From assembly GCF_048771995.1 (NCBI RefSeq), contig NC_133060.1, positions 2,599,501 through 2,663,500 of the forward strand: 64,000 bases of DNA, given 5' to 3'. Both the position numbers and the translations under genes were made by a program. The notes under the pieces are model-generated. The model was not told the origin of the DNA, made no database searches, and worked only from the letters and a program-made list of their open reading frames with translations. Of this stretch, positions 36,405-49,509 are shown piece by piece (positions within the stretch are counted from its first letter, which is position 1; each line of letters opens with the position of its first letter). This DNA comes from Taeniopygia guttata. Its lineage: Eukaryota; Chordata; Aves; Passeriformes; Estrildidae.

Positions 36405-37530
36405 TTTTTAATAACTGTTTTATTACTAATTAACTTTTGAATCAGTAATTTTTTAACATTTTAAAAACCAGCATGTGGCATTTTTCACAGTTCCCAAGAA
36501 CTCCTTGCTGTCCAAAATTCTTCATTTTTTATCGTCTCGTGGTGTCCTCATCCTCATTGTCCACATTTTTATTACTCCGATTTTTTTTGTTATTATTTTA
36601 TTTTTATTTTTTAATCACTATTTTATTACTAATAAATTTTTAAAAATTCAAAAACAACTGATTGTTATTTTCCACAGTGCCCAAAAACTCCTGGATGTCT
36701 GAAATTCTTCATTTTTTATCATCTCGTGGTGCCTGACCCTCGCTGACCACATTTTTATTACTCTGGTTTTATTTTTAAATTTTATTTTACTATTATTTTA
36801 ATATTTTTCTTCTTATTTTATTTTTATTTTTTATATTTTTTAATTACTACTTTATTACTAATAAACTTTTAAAATTTCAGAAACAATTGATCAGTGTTTT
36901 CACAGTGCCCAAAAACTCCTGGATGTCCGAAATTCTTCATTTTGTATTGTCCAAATTTTTATTACTCTTATTTTATTGCTATTTTTATAACTATTCTATT
37001 ACTAATTAACTTGTTTGAATCAGTAATTTGTAAAAGATTTTAAAGAACCAGGACTGGCATTTTTCACGGTGCCCAAAAACATCCGGGCATCCAAAATTAT
37101 TTTCTTTTTATCGCCTTGTGGTGTCCTAAATGTAATTGTCCAGATTTTTATTACTCTGATTTTATTTTTTATTATTTTTATTATTTTAAGTTTTATTTTT
37201 CTATTTTTATAACTATTTTATTACTAATAAACTTTTAAAATTTCAAGAACAACTGATTGGTATTTTCATAGTGGCCAAAACTCCCGGATGTCCAAAATTC
37301 TTCATTTTTTATCATCTTGTCGTGTCCTGACCCTCATTGTCCATGTTTTTATTGCTCTGATTATTATAATTATTATTTTATTACTAATTTTAACTTGTGT
37401 AATTAGTAATTTATTACTAATTAACTTGTGTAATTAGTGATTAGTTTGTGATTTTACAGACCCGCGATTGGTGCTTTCAGAGCTCGTGGCGAGCGGGAAA
37501 CGTTACAGGGAACGCGCTTTGGATCGATTC
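36405..37530. repeat. AT-rich tandem repeat with units of about 160-230 bp
   Basis: About five degenerate units, each carrying 'cccaaaaactcctggatgtc' and 'ttcttcattttttatc', at roughly 36,489, 36,680, 36,907, 37,070 and 37,270. It borders the inner end of the right arm and has no counterpart at the left arm. Confidence 0.8.
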
Positions 37531-38455
37531 CTGTGTGATACTGATCAATAATCAATAATCAATTACTAATGCTGGACCGATTCCTGTGTGATATTGATCA
37601 ATAATCAATAATCAGTAACTAATGCTGGACCGATTCCTGTGTGATATTGATCAATAATCAATAATTAATAACTAATGCTGGATCGATTCCTGTGTGACAT
37701 TGATCAGTAATCAATAATCAGTAATTAATACTGGATCAATTCCTGTGTGACACTGATCAGTAATCAATAATCAATAACTAATACTGGAACGATTCATTTG
37801 TGATATTGATTAATTAATGATAAATAAATGACATTGGATTGATTTCTCTGTAGTATTGATTAATAATAAATAATAATGAAGAGTGGATAAAAGTTTGTGT
37901 AGTATTGAGTAATTAATAATTAATAATATTTGATAACATAGATTGATTCCTTTGTGATATTGATTAATAATCAATAATTAATAAATAATATTGGATTATT
38001 TTATTTGTAACTTTGATTAACAACATTTGATTGGTTACTTTGTAGCATCAATAAGAAATAATATAGGATTGATTTCCTTGTAATATTGATTAATAATCAA
38101 TGACTTATAATATAGGATTCGTTTATCTGTAACATTGATTATTAATAATCAATAATTAATAATTATCATTGCATAGATTTCTTTGTAATATTGATTAATT
38201 AATCCTTAATAATTAATAATAATTTCTTTGTAGTGTTGGTTAATTAATAATCAATAATTGATATTGGGTCTATTTCTTTGTAATGCTGGTAACAATAAAG
38301 AATTAATAATTACTATTGGTTTTACTTCCCTGTAATATTGATTAATTAATTATCAATAATTAATTGATATTGGATAAATTTCTTTGTGATGGTTATGAAT
38401 TAGTAATCAATAATCAATAATGAATATTGGATTGATTTCTTTGTAATGTTGTGAG
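37531..38455. repeat. AT-rich satellite-like array, inner edge of the right arm
   Basis: The first 230 bases are regular 53-bp units of the type 'accgattcctgtgtgatatt' plus 'gatcaataatcaataatcag'; further in, units become degenerate like those of the left arm. Confidence 0.85.
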
Positions 38456-38464
38456 AAATTCAGA

Positions 38465-38748
38465 TTGAATGATGCACTGCTATTGATGATTGATAACTCC
38501 CTGCTATTGATTATTGATAATCTGCTATTCACTATTGACAACTCCCTGCTACTGATTATTGATAACTCACTGCTATTGATCATTGATAACTCGCTGATAC
38601 TGATTATTGATAACTCCCTGCTATTGATTATTAATATTTCACTGCTATTGATTATTGATTACTCACTGATACAGATTATTGATCACTCCCTGCTATTGAT
38701 TATTCACAGTTCACTGCTATTGTTTATTGATAACTCCCTGCTATTGAA
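38465..38748. repeat. 24-bp tandem repeat (right arm)
   Basis: Mirror of 26,702-26,985, read here as 'ctgctattgattattgataa' plus CTCA or CTCC, with scattered substitutions. Confidence 0.9.
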
Positions 38749-39853
38749 TTGGAGGTGGGGAGATGAAGGAACAATGGGGGGAAATCTCCTTTTTTCCCTT
38801 TTCTTTCTCCTGTTTTTGCCCCTCTCTCTCCCACGACACAGACGAATGTGGGAGTTGTAATTTTTCTTCTTTCCCCCATTCCCCCTGCCGCTCCCCACGC
38901 GGTTCCCCTTGTGCTGCGACCCTGCCTCCCTCCCCCTCGCCCCGCGGTCGCTCCCTCCGCCCCCGCCTTTCCCATGCCCGCCCCGTTCCCGGGGTCTCCT
39001 GCTTTCCCGGGGGGTTTCCCTGCCCCCGCTCCGTCCTCATCGGCCGCGGGTCCGTTTCCCCCTCGCCCAGTTCGGGGGATAGATCAGGTACCCCGCTGGT
39101 GCCCGGGGGCCTCGGGAAGCCGCACCCACAATAAACCCGAGTGTGCCCCGAGCCCCGAGTGTGCCCCGAGCCCCGTGTGTGCCCCGTGTGTGCCCCGTGT
39201 GTGCCCCGTGTGTGCCCCCAGCCCCGTGTCCGCCCCCAGCCCCGTGTCCGCCCCCAGCCCCGTGTCCGCCATCCGTCTGTCCGTGCGCTCAGACTGAGCC
39301 CGCAGCGCCCGGGGGAAAGCAGCGGCCGCCTCCCCGCTCCTCCCGCGCGTCCGCCGGCGCCCGCTCGGACTGGCCACGCACGGCAACACGAGATGGTGGG
39401 AGGAGAAGCTCCTTACTTCAAGGAAACGAGGCCATGGTCAGAGGCAAATTCTCCAGGGGCTGCAGAGCCCTGTGAGCACAGGGTGACCCTGCACTGGGAG
39501 CAGCAGCTGGAGGTTTCTGCACATGGGGAAGGGAATTCCCAGAGCACTCGAGCCTCAACACAAACAAATATTCTGCAGTCTCCAGCAACAATTGGCTTTG
39601 GGATTTACGCTGTTGCAGCTCTTCTGGCTGTGAGGATGACCTGAAAATGTGAAGCAAGTGCATCAGCTCTTTCCAATGGCTGTGGCAGCACCAGGGTTTG
39701 GGTTTTTTGGTTGGCACAGGAAAATGAGCTGTGAGCAGCATCTGTGCCAGGGAGGAAAGTGCCCCTGGAGCTGGGGCTGAGAACCCGGGGTCCATGTGAG
39801 CACCTGTGGGCGGGAAGGAAGCTGGCAGAGCGCTGAGTTTGCTTTTCCTGCAG
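38749..39853. other. GC-rich sequence with 18-bp minisatellite, right arm
   Basis: Mirror of 25,590-26,700. The minisatellite at about 39,135-39,272 has 'gccccgtgtgtgccccgtgt' units, a different mix from the left array. CpG-rich; no coding exon recognised. Confidence 0.5.
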
Positions 39854-40529
39854 GCTCGCGCTCTGATCCGGCACAACGGGCCCCCGCAGCTGCAGGAGCC
39901 CGGGCGCCTGTCGGCTCTGCTGCGGGACTGCCTCGAGTGCAGCCTGGAGCCGGACGAGGAGCGGCGCTGCTCTGCCCAGGAGCTGCTGCAGGTGAATGCC
40001 GAGCGGCTGCAGGGGAAGCAGCAGCACCAGGGAGGGGTTTTCTGGTGGGGCCCCTCGATAGTCTCCAGTCTCGCTGCGTTCCACACGCAAAGCAAGCAGA
40101 ACCCTCGCCTGGTTTGGCTTGGCAGGGTCCTTTCGAGGGCATCTGCACCTGGTGCCCCACAAGGAGCAGGGCCATCTTCAGGCAGGGCAGGTGCTCAGAG
40201 CCCTGCCTGACCTGAGCTTGGATGTTCCCAGGGAGGAGGCACCTCCCACATCTCTGGGCACCTTCTGTCAGTGTTTCCCCACTCTCCCGGCAAAAGGATT
40301 CTGCCCTAGATCTAACCTGAGCCTGCTTCCCTCTCCTGAGTTTCTGACCATTTCCCTTTGTCCTGTTGCAACAGAGCCTGTGAGGAAGTTGACTCTGGAA
40401 AGTAACGGTTCATTTCTTTCTTTTTTATCCCTTGGGCAGCACCCATTTTTATCATCAGCCAAGCTTCTCTCCAGCCTGACCTCTCTGAACACCACAGCAA
40501 AGCAACTGAGGGAGCAGCGGAGGAGATGA
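39854..40529 (+). pseudogene. PAK-like serine/threonine kinase, last two exons only (right arm)
   Basis: Exons 39854-39991 (46 codons) and 40440-40529 (29 codons plus TGA) with GT and AG sites. The second exon begins 'HPFLSSAKLLSSLTS' and ends 'KQLREQRRR', eight residues longer than the left-arm copy, whose CAA has become TAA. As in the left arm, the rest of the kinase domain is absent, so it is classed as a gene fragment; it could still be a 3' exon pair used by a neighbouring transcript. AATAAA at about 40,676 is a plausible polyadenylation signal. Several changes from the left copy ('PLITAAK' against 'SLNTTAK') suggest no constraint. Confidence 0.7.
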
Positions 40530-41672
40530 AGCACTTGAGGACAGCTGTTAGTTACAGTAGTTAGTGAGGACAACTAGTTAGTGATGGTAGTTAGCAGTGC
40601 TAGTTGGTTATGTTGGTTAGGACACCCTGTTTGTAACAGTTCTTATGACAGCCTGTTTGGCATGGCAGTTTTTTGAATAAAAACTCTGTTAAACCACAAC
40701 TCCCTTGGCGTGTCCCTTCCTCCTCCCTCTGTGACTCAGCTGCCCGGAGCAATGTGAGGGGAGAGCGGGCCCAGCCTCGCCCAGAGCTGAGCCCCAGCAG
40801 AGCCCTGGCAGAGCCCAGAGCAGCCAGGGCATCTGCAGAGTCAGCCTGGGAGGAGGCGCTCGGAGCCTTCTCGGCTGCACCGACTCTTGGGTACAAACTG
40901 CGTGTGCTGGAAAATGCCCCCGGCTCTGCCAGAGGGCAGAAGGGGCCCGGGGAAGGCCCCAGTGCTCCCTGCAAGGGAAACACCTGCCCTGGGTTTGTTA
41001 TAAAGGACTATGTAGTTGTGCCTTTTGCTGTGATGTCTTGGCTTCTGCAACTTATTCTTAATCGCAACGATTTAGATACAGTACAGCTTGTAATCACTTT
41101 TAACATGCGTTTGCTGTAGTATAATTTGTCAGCTTTTTGTGGTCAATGCCCTGGCCCCTGTGTAGCTCATATCCTCAGAACATCATTCATGGATGATAGT
41201 TTAGTTTGTGCACAGTGTGAAAAACATACATGATAGTTTTGGCTTTTACAAAATATTGAAGTGGATGCCATGTGTTGTGCATTAGAATGTTAACTTTTGC
41301 AGAAGTAGCTGTAGTTGTGAAATAATAACTAATGCTTTTCTTTTTGTAACTAACTGACAGTAATAACTCAGAGATATTTGTGAAACAGCCAATGTTGATT
41401 TAAAGTACTTGTGGAAGTAGCTAAGACCGTCTGCATGGCCAGATAACGTTTAAGGAACGGGTGTGATGAGGACCCTGCCGCTGACGCTTCGACTGTCAGT
41501 AACTGTCACCTGCTGATGTGGAAACCCAGGGCACCGGGAATATTTCTCTGTCTGCTCTGGGGTGTCCTGACCCCCAGGGGAGCACTGACTTTGACCCTCA
41601 TTCATGGAGAAAACTTCCAAAGCTTCAAAGTAATCTAGAAACCACAAAAGTGTGAAATAGATTGTAGAGATT
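40530..41672. other. 3' flank of the right PAK-like fragment
   Basis: Mirror of 23,781-24,937; AT-rich and GC-rich blocks, no gene recognised. Confidence 0.4.
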
Positions 41673-42096
41673 GCAGAGAGTAGTGGAGTATGTCATATGG
41701 GTGAAAAATTTAGGTTTTAGAATTTTTAGTATGTTATAGATGGGTTCAAGATGGAGGATATAGGGTGTTGTCTTGAGTTCCCTTCTTCTTTCTTCTTCTT
41801 CTTCTCTTTCTTTTTGGGTTTATGTGGTATCCTGTAATTGGGTAGAATAATCTGCATTGTGGGTCTTTAGGGGTCAGTTACTGGGTTAGAAAGAAAAGTA
41901 ATTTAGGTGTCACTTCTTTATTGGATAGCTTAGTTTTTCATTAGACTTACAAGGCCTTGTAACAAGAGATTGTTGGCCATTTTTGTGCTGTTTTCCTGCA
42001 CGCAGAGTCTGGTGCAGACAGTGTGCTGAAGTTTTGATAAGAATAAACAGAAGCTGAAGACCAAAAAAGTCCAATGCAGCTCTGGTTCCTGACACA
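41673..42096 (+). mobile_element. ERVK-type LTR (right arm)
   Basis: Begins 'tgtagagattgcagagag', contains 'agaataaacagaagctgaag' and ends 'gttcctgacaca'. Mirror of 23,349-23,780. Sequences at the two ends (atagat and gaactg) do not form a target-site duplication. Confidence 0.6.
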
Positions 42097-43123
42097 GAAC
42101 TGCTCCAGGAGGGTCCCTCTGCCAGGGGAGCCGCCAGGGAGTTGCCCAACTTGGGGCCCGCAAACTCCCAGCTGAATCGGGGATCAGGGGCTGTTGTGAG
42201 GAAGTGACACACAACCCTCAAAACAACAATCCATGATTCCTGCACGGACTCTAGAAAGGCGGGTTGGGGGTCAAACCAAAAGAGTTCCTGGAAGAAGTAA
42301 ATGAGTTCAAAGAAATGTTTGAATGTGTATAATCTTTATGAATATGTTTTTGGACAATACAATGGAAAAAGTAGATAAGAAGAGTTGCTATGGCTAACCA
42401 GTGTGCCTCTGGCCATTGCCAAGCACCCAGCGCTGTTATTGATTTGTCTCTAATTATCCCTTCTTAAAGTTTTAAAAATCGTCTTGCTCATTTTGCCCCT
42501 CTTTGGCTTCTTCTCCAGGAGCAGAGGGAGCCGGGGCAGAGACCGCTGTTCCTTCTGCCATCTGCGGCAAGAGAGAAGCATGAGGGACAGGCCGTTACCT
42601 CTCATTTATAACCTCGTTCCTCCTCGGATCCACAAATACCACTTCCAAGGAGAAATCAGCAACTCTGTTAGCGATGGGATTCTAAGTGACTCTGACCAGA
42701 TTAAAGTGGGTTAACTCAACAGAACTCTATTTGATGAACTCTATGAATTTGATAGTCCTCCCTGGCTGCTATCAGCAAGCAGCGGTGCCTCTGCACAATG
42801 CAGCTTTTAGCTCTTGAAAACTCTGAAATGGAAAAGTCAGAGATAGCCAGCAGGGACTTTGTTATTGCTTCGGCAGACAAGGAAAACTCAAACTGGATCA
42901 GAATCCCATGCAGTGCACGAAAAGGGCAGGAAAGGTTGCGCAGACACCTCTTTGCTTGCTGGAAAGAGAGAAAATGAGCGGGGCTTCTCCTCCAAGCAAA
43001 CCAAGAAACCACAAGTCGGAAGTGTCCCCTCCTCAGGTGGCTAAAGCACTTGGATGCAGTGAGGGCATGTCTGGCAGGGAAACAGCCCTGGTGGTGAGCA
43101 CTGCCATGTATGGATCCATGGAT
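42097..43123. other. Unassigned sequence, right arm
   Basis: Mirror of 22,319-23,348. It contains the mirrored 29-codon frame after an acceptor-like tract on the minus strand near 42,480-42,570. No gene is called. Confidence 0.35.
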
Positions 43124-43447
43124 CTGAAGGTCCCTCACAAGCCTCCCGTTGTCCAGGCTAAAGCTCCCTCAGCACCTCCTCCTTAGCCTTGTGCTCCACA
43201 GCCTTCCCCAGCTCCCGTGTCCTTCTCTGCACACGCTCCAGCCCCTCGAGGACTTTCTGCTTCAGAGGGGCCCACAAGTGGACACAGCACTCCCAGCCAT
43301 GGCCGCAGCGCTGCCCAGCCCAGGGGGACGGTCACTGCCCTGCTCCTGCTGCCCCACTGCTGCTGACACAGGCCAGGGCATCCTTGGCCTTCTTGGCCAC
43401 CTGGCCACACACTGGCCCACCTTCAGCTGCTCGTGACCGGCACCCCT
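43124..43447 (-). mobile_element. CR1: CR1 LINE 3'-region fragment (right arm)
   Basis: Mirror of 21,995-22,318 with the same truncation points; seen on the plus strand as 'cttcttggccacctggccac' and 'ctctgcacacgctccagccc'. Confidence 0.7.
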
Positions 43448-43779
43448 GCGTCCTTTTGGCCCACGCAGCTCCCCCACCACAAAGTTGCCCGCTTGACTTC
43501 AAAAAGAGCATCCCCAGTTCCAAGATGTCCTTCCTCTTCTCAGCAACACAAGACAGCAGTCAAGGACTTGCAGCTTCCCCCCCACCCTAGGCACTAATGC
43601 CATTCCCAAAGCTGCAGGCTGTGTGCAGCTGTCCCTGCAGGATGGCCCCAGGGCAGAGCCCAGCCGGGCTCCCCCTGCAGCCCCTGAAGCTTGGGGCAGG
43701 CAGTGGTCCCAGAGCTGAGGTTCACGGGGAGCACCCGCAGCTGTGCCTCGCACTCTGTTGCTGTGTCACCTTGCAGGAT

Positions 43780-43985
43780 GGCTTGTACGGGGTGAATGTA
43801 CCAGCCCTGGTTTGACTGACAGGGGCCTGGCCCATCACAGCTCTCCCAAGGCTGCAGGCATTCCCCAGGCCAGAATCTGAAGGGGCACAGAGATCAGACC
43901 AGTGAAATCATCCAGACTGGGTTTTTCAAAGGCCCTTTAGAAGGAAGGGCTTGAGAATAAACGTGCTCTGTTTGCCACAGGAACA
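43780..43985 (+). mobile_element. LTR-like element (right arm)
   Basis: Mirror of 21,465-21,680; AATAAA in 'gagaataaacgtgctctg' followed by a GT-rich end. Confidence 0.35.
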
Positions 43986-44652
43986 TCGGGGTGAGTGCTC
44001 TCTTTGGCTCCAACCCACTTTCCTCCCCGAGCCAACGTTACCCACTCCCTCACACGTCCCCCCCGTGCCTTCCCACTGCCTTGTCCTGTCAGGGCTTCCG
44101 CAGCCCCTCATCCCTTCGTGGCCCCGTCCCCTCAGGCTCTCCCCAGCGTGGCCAACCTGCCCGGCAGCAGCGCCGCAGCCCCACAGGAGCTCCAGAGGAG
44201 CCCATCCAGAGGCACCTGGGAGCCCTCAGCAATCCAGGCAGCAACACACGGGCAGGAGGACACGGATGGCGCTTCCTGCCTGGGACAGGGCTTGTGGCCA
44301 TCTCCAGGCACCGCTCTCACAGAGATCCCCACAGCTCCAGCCCCTGCCCATCTGCTCTGTCAGCAGCACAAAGGCTTTGGCAGAACCACCAAAGGCCAAG
44401 GGGCTTCTGGCCATTTTCCCTGCAACCCTGCATGCCTGGGCAGCTTGCTGAGCCCAGGATCCCATTTGTCCCTCTTCCCCTAGGCCCTGCAGAACCTGGG
44501 CAGCAAAAGAAAGATCCTGGGAGTCTGTCTATTACAACACATCCTATATTTATATGCTAAAGTAAAACAGTAAAGAGAAAGAAAAGAACAATCTTAAAGA
44601 AACGAAACATTCCTGCTGGCTCGGGCGGCCCCAGCAGACAGAGCCTCGGGGA

Positions 44653-47600
44653 TCAGCTCTCTGCAGAGCTCCAGCAGCGCAGCCAGCCGAGCCCCGACAG
44701 ACGAGGCCGTCTCCTCCATGCCCTGCGGAGCCGATCATGCAGGTTGTCAAAGATGGAGTATGGAGCTCTCTCTGCTTCCTGGAGGACGTACAATGTTTGA
44801 ACTGCCAGGCTTCCGACAGGGACACTGATGTCATTGGCCATGCCTTCAAGGGCTGAAAGAGAGAGGAACAGAGCCATGGTCAGTTCCCACATCTGAGGGG
44901 ACCCGAGGAGACTCTGTGCCAGGGCCATCCCAGCCGGCTCTGGCCATGGCCAGCAGGGAGCAGGGACCAGCTGGATTAGCCCGAAGCTGCTGGCCAGGAA
45001 TCCCCCAGGTGCCCTGAAACCTCTGTGTGCTCTGCCCACGCCGGCCCTGGTCCGCACAGGGAGCAGAGCCCTCCGCAGCCGGGGCAGGGCTCGCAGCTCC
45101 CCGCCAGCCCCCGCTGGCAGCCCGCTGCCCTCACTCACCCTCAGAGATGAGCTGGAGCTCTTCCTTCCTCCCCCTCAGGTACCGCCCGGCCGTCCCTGGG
45201 AACACAGAGCCTGTCAGGCCCGGCGGCACAGCTCCCTGCCAGCGGCGCTGCCAGCCCTGTGCCCACACGGCCTCCTGGCCCGGCTCGTGGCTCACCCATG
45301 AACCTGACGGCCGCCTCTCGCAGGGGCTCCTGTGGGCTCTGCAGGTAGGGCAGGGCCCGGCGCAGGTGCTCGGCCACGCTGCTGCTGTCCTCTGCCAGCT
45401 GCAGAGAGCGGCAGGAGGGAAGGGTTGGCCCCGCAGCCCCGCCGGGCCGGGGCTCCATGGGCACCCGGCTCGGGCCGCAGGAGCCTGGAGCAGAGCCCGC
45501 GCGGCCTCGGGCTGCAGCAGCGGGCAGGGGCACAGCTGCCAGCCCGCACACCGAGCACCGCGCTCAGGGGGCTTCTCCAGGCTGGGGCTGCGGCTTCCCG
45601 GCCCTCCTTACCAGGCACTTGGTGAACTTCCACAGCTTCTGGTTCTTCAGCAGCTTTTCGAGATCCCTCTGCTTCAGGAACTCGGCCGCACAAAGCAGCG
45701 TTTCCTGAGAAGCCTGGAGAGCAGCAGAGACGCGGAGATGGCCCCACAGCCCAGGGCGCAGGACCCGTCCCTGTGCCAAGGCCAGCAGGAGGCTGCAGCC
45801 TGCGAGGTGCCAGGGCAGGGGCAGCCCAGCCCCTGCCAGGGGAACAGCAGCAGCTGCCGAGTCCTCACCTCTGCCACTCGCTGGTTCTCATCATGGCAGT
45901 GGAAGGAGAGTGGCAGCAGGCTCTGGCGCACGTGTGCCTTCAGGGCCTTTTTTTCCTCTTCCGGAAAACGATCCAGCATGTCTCGGAAGATAAACATGGA
46001 GCTCAACTGCACCTGGCTATCCTCCTGTATGAAAGGAAGGAAGAAAGACCTCAGCGTCAGCTGCTTCAGGCCCACCTGGGCACAGCCTGTAAGTGCACAG
46101 GGCACAAAGTGTGCGGGTAGCACCCACTGGCCGTGGCTGGAGGCGCAGAGCCTTACGTTGTCAAAGAGTGGCAGGAGCGCCTCAGCCAGCTGCAGGGCGA
46201 GGGCGCTGGTTATTGGGGCCTCTTTGAAGAGAAATACAGCTCTGAGGAGAACCGCGGTCATCCTGAGCATGACGCCGTCATTTTCCTGCAGGAGCTCCAC
46301 GAGCCTTTCATGCAGGCTCCACATCCTTCTGGCCATCTACTTGTGGAACACAAGTGTGTGAAACACCATCCTGCTGCCACAGGGCCCAGGGGCCAAAGGC
46401 CTGTGCCAAAGCACTCGGGCAGCTGCAGCAGGAGGCAGGAGAGCTGGCAGCAGCTGCCTCAGTGCCCCAAGGCCAGCCGAGCCCCAGGGACTGCCTTCCC
46501 CAGCCCCACGCTGGCAGCACGGCTTCAGCCCCTGCGCTCTTCTCACCGAGGCACTGGTGGTGCCGAGCACCACGAGGCCTCTGAGTGCCAAGCGACGCCT
46601 CCCCCTGCACTCGCTCTGCAGGTTCTTTGACAAGAACTCCAGGACGCTGTCACGGCATTCACTCAGGTTCAGGCGCTCCAGGACCTGAAAGGCACAGGGC
46701 AGTGACGGGGGAGCGGCCGGCGGGAGCCCAGAACCGCACAGGGCCGGGCCCAGGCAGCAGCACAGGGCGCGGGCTCCGTCCCAGGCACTGCGGCCAAGAG
46801 AGGGCAGAGAGCCGGGAGGCAGCTGAGCGAGGCAGCGCTGGCCTTCAGGCTCACCTCCACAAGGAACGCCAGGGCGGCCAAATCCCGGCATGGCGTGTCT
46901 TTGCTGAGCAGCCCGAGCAGCTGGAATGCAATCGCGGAACACACGGCTTCGGATGCGCGGTGCATTTCTCTGACAGGAGGAAATAGGAGCCAAACCCCTG
47001 AGCCAGTGGGGGCAAACCTCTCCCAGGACTGCCTCCCAGAGGTCTGGCCTTTCTCCAGCACCCTGCAAGGGGCAGCTGAGCCCTCTGGGAGGTTGCTGCT
47101 CTTGGGCACGCTCCTCTCCCAGCCTTTTGCAGCCTCCTTGGCCGTCCCTTGGTGACAAGGGCTTCTGGCCCACGGCCACGGGGACTGTGTGGGGCACCTG
47201 GGGCGCAGGGCACACATGCCGGGGACAGCTGGGGAGCAGGGGGTCTCACCTGGCCAGCACGCCCACAGCACAGTGGTGGGTGTCAGCACAGAGCAGTGTG
47301 TCCCAGCCACCCTTGTCTTCCATGGCCACCACCACATCCTCATAGTGCAGTCGGCAGAGCAGGGCCTTCAGGGTCTGCTCTGCAAAGCTGTGCGCAGAGC
47401 AAAGCCCAGGTCACGCTGGGGGCACTGGCCCCTGCCCAGGGATGTGGCAAGGACAGGAGGACTGGCATGGAGCACCTGCTGGGGTTGGTGGCAAGGCCGT
47501 GTTGCTGCTGGCATCCCTTCCAGAAGGTATCGACCTCCTCTGGCATATCCAGAGTGCTGAAGAACTCTTGGAAGAGCAGATGCACAAAGAGGCAGGGGAA

Positions 47601-49509
47601 ACACACGGTGACTACATGTGGCACACAGGGCAGCTGGAGGATCTTCCACATCACCACGGTTGCCTGCAAAGGACAAAGCAGCCCGAGACAGCGCTCAGTG
47701 CCGAGGTGTCCGTGTGGCAGGGCCCAGTACGGGAGGGAGAGGCCCGGAGAGACGAAGGGGGAGCACCGAAGGGGGAGCACCGGGCCTGGTGGCCCTGAAG
47801 CTGCCCCGAGGCCAGGTTTCAGCCCAGCCCCTGAGGCAGGGAGATGCCGTGGGGGAGGGAGGATGGAGAGCTGCTGGAGGGGTGGCCTTGGGGCCAACAA
47901 AGGCAGAAACTCACAGCCAGGGCAAGGACAGCCGTGTGGTCCCCATCGGAGGTGCACGTGCTGTGCTCTGGCCAGCTCCCCAGCACCTCGAGGAGTACGA
48001 GCATGGCCGGCTCTGCAGTCCTGGGCGTGCACATGATGCTCTTCCACATGGCCAAAGCAGCTCTGTGGGGTCAGAGCTCTGTCTCAGAGGGGTCTGGGAC
48101 ACAGCAGCGTGGCCTGGGTGGCAGCGGGGAGCTGAGCTGCTCTGCCAGCCCTGCCTCTGCCCACTGCCCCTCACTGGCAGCACGCAGGCAGCCCAGCCCT
48201 GTGGGGACTGGCCCCTGAGGGGCAGAGGGGAAGCATGGCAGCACGCTGGGGGGCTGGCAGGGGCCAGGGCTGGCAAAGGGAGCAGCCAGAGGGCCCTGGA
48301 ATTCTCTCTTGGTCAGACACCTGGGACAGGCTGTACAGGGTGAAGGGCTGCTGAGACTTGTGGACACGTGGGCCCCGTACCTGTCACACACTGGGGCCAC
48401 ACGCAGGAGAGCCATCACCACGTCACAGGGCTGTGCCTCTGTCAGATCCAGAAGGGGCCTGTACAGATTGTACTCAGGAAACTCATTGGCCACCAGCCAC
48501 TGGTGGATGTACCTCACCATGGCCGGCACCTGGAGAAGGCAGGGGAGACTTGGAAAGCTGCCAGAGGAAGGAATGTGCCCAGCTGCCCCAGAGAAGTGCT
48601 TCCCTTGCCACCACACTGCCATGGCCTCAAAGGCTTCCAGGGAGCAGCAGGCGTGGCTTGGGAGGCCACGCAACTGCTGGGAGGAGAAAAGCCAGGCCAC
48701 AGGCTGCTCACTTGCTTTGGGCTGGAAGGACCCTCCTCCACAAGCATATCCAGCAGGGCAGCACTGGTCTTGGTTTTGAAGATGGGAGAGTACGCTCTGA
48801 CCACAGTGCCCACGACGCTGCTCTCTTCCTCCCGAATCCTCTTCATGAATTTGCAAACCATCTGTAGCAGAAGGGCAAGAAGCCCGGGATGTTGCATGGA
48901 GTGCTCCGAGCACAGTGCTGGGCTGAGCAGTGCCAGCAGGCCCAGCCCAGGTGGGGATGGCTGCAGGTACCTGCGCTGTTCTGCGGAAGCGGCCACGGGT
49001 GCGTTCCTGCTCTCGTGTGCGCTGCACGGCTGCACCTGGCAAAGAGCGAGCGCAGCCCGAGCTGAGGGGCTGCGGGAGAGGCCGGAGAACACAGCCCAGC
49101 CCTGCGCTGCCCAGGCAGGGACAGCCCCGCGCCGCCCCAGGGCATGGAGCACGGCTGTGGGGTGTCTGCCCGGCCCCTATTCCATCCTGTCCATGGGCAT
49201 GGCCCCAGGGGATGGGATGGCATGGCATGGCATGGGATGGGATGGGATGGCATGGCATGGCATGGCATGGCATGGCATGGCATGGCATGGCATGGCATGG
49301 CATGGCATGGCATGGCATGGGGCCAAGCTGGCTGCAGGCACCAGCCCTGTGGCCCAGCTCTGCCACTCACCCTTCTGCAGTGGCTGGAACTGCTCCACCT
49401 CTTCAGGCTGCTGTGCTGAGGCAGCTCCAGGGCCTTCTTTCTCCTCCTTCCCCCAGGCCAGCTTGGGCACGCTCGCAGGTCTGTGCTCTGCGTCACTGCC
49501 TGGATTCAT
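44653..49509 (-). CDS. MROH7-like: Maestro HEAT-like repeat-containing protein (MROH7-like), right-arm copy, complete 15-exon model
   Basis: The minus-strand exons mirror the left gene: 49509-49371, 49035-48971, 48861-48712, 48529-48381, 48062-47915, 47663-47476, 47387-47250, 46969-46855, 46684-46547, 46336-46157, 46024-45869, 45713-45612, 45398-45296, 45195-45139, 44852-44653. Every exon has the same length and phase as its twin, and the 675-codon frame is open. I counted 35 coding differences: 27 change the residue and 8 are silent. Exons 2, 13 and 14 are identical, while exon 10 has ten differences, nine of them within 45 bases ('AVFLFKEAP' against 'GLFLCNGAP'), and exon 12 has three, all changing residues. 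Keeping two open 15-exon frames argues that both were functional until recently, but the ratio is close to what unconstrained change would give. Subtype and start are as uncertain as for the twin. Confidence 0.85.
49211..49320. repeat. (CATGG)n pentanucleotide array in MROH intron 1 (right arm)
   Basis: About twenty units, roughly twelve fewer than in the left arm. Confidence 0.95.
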
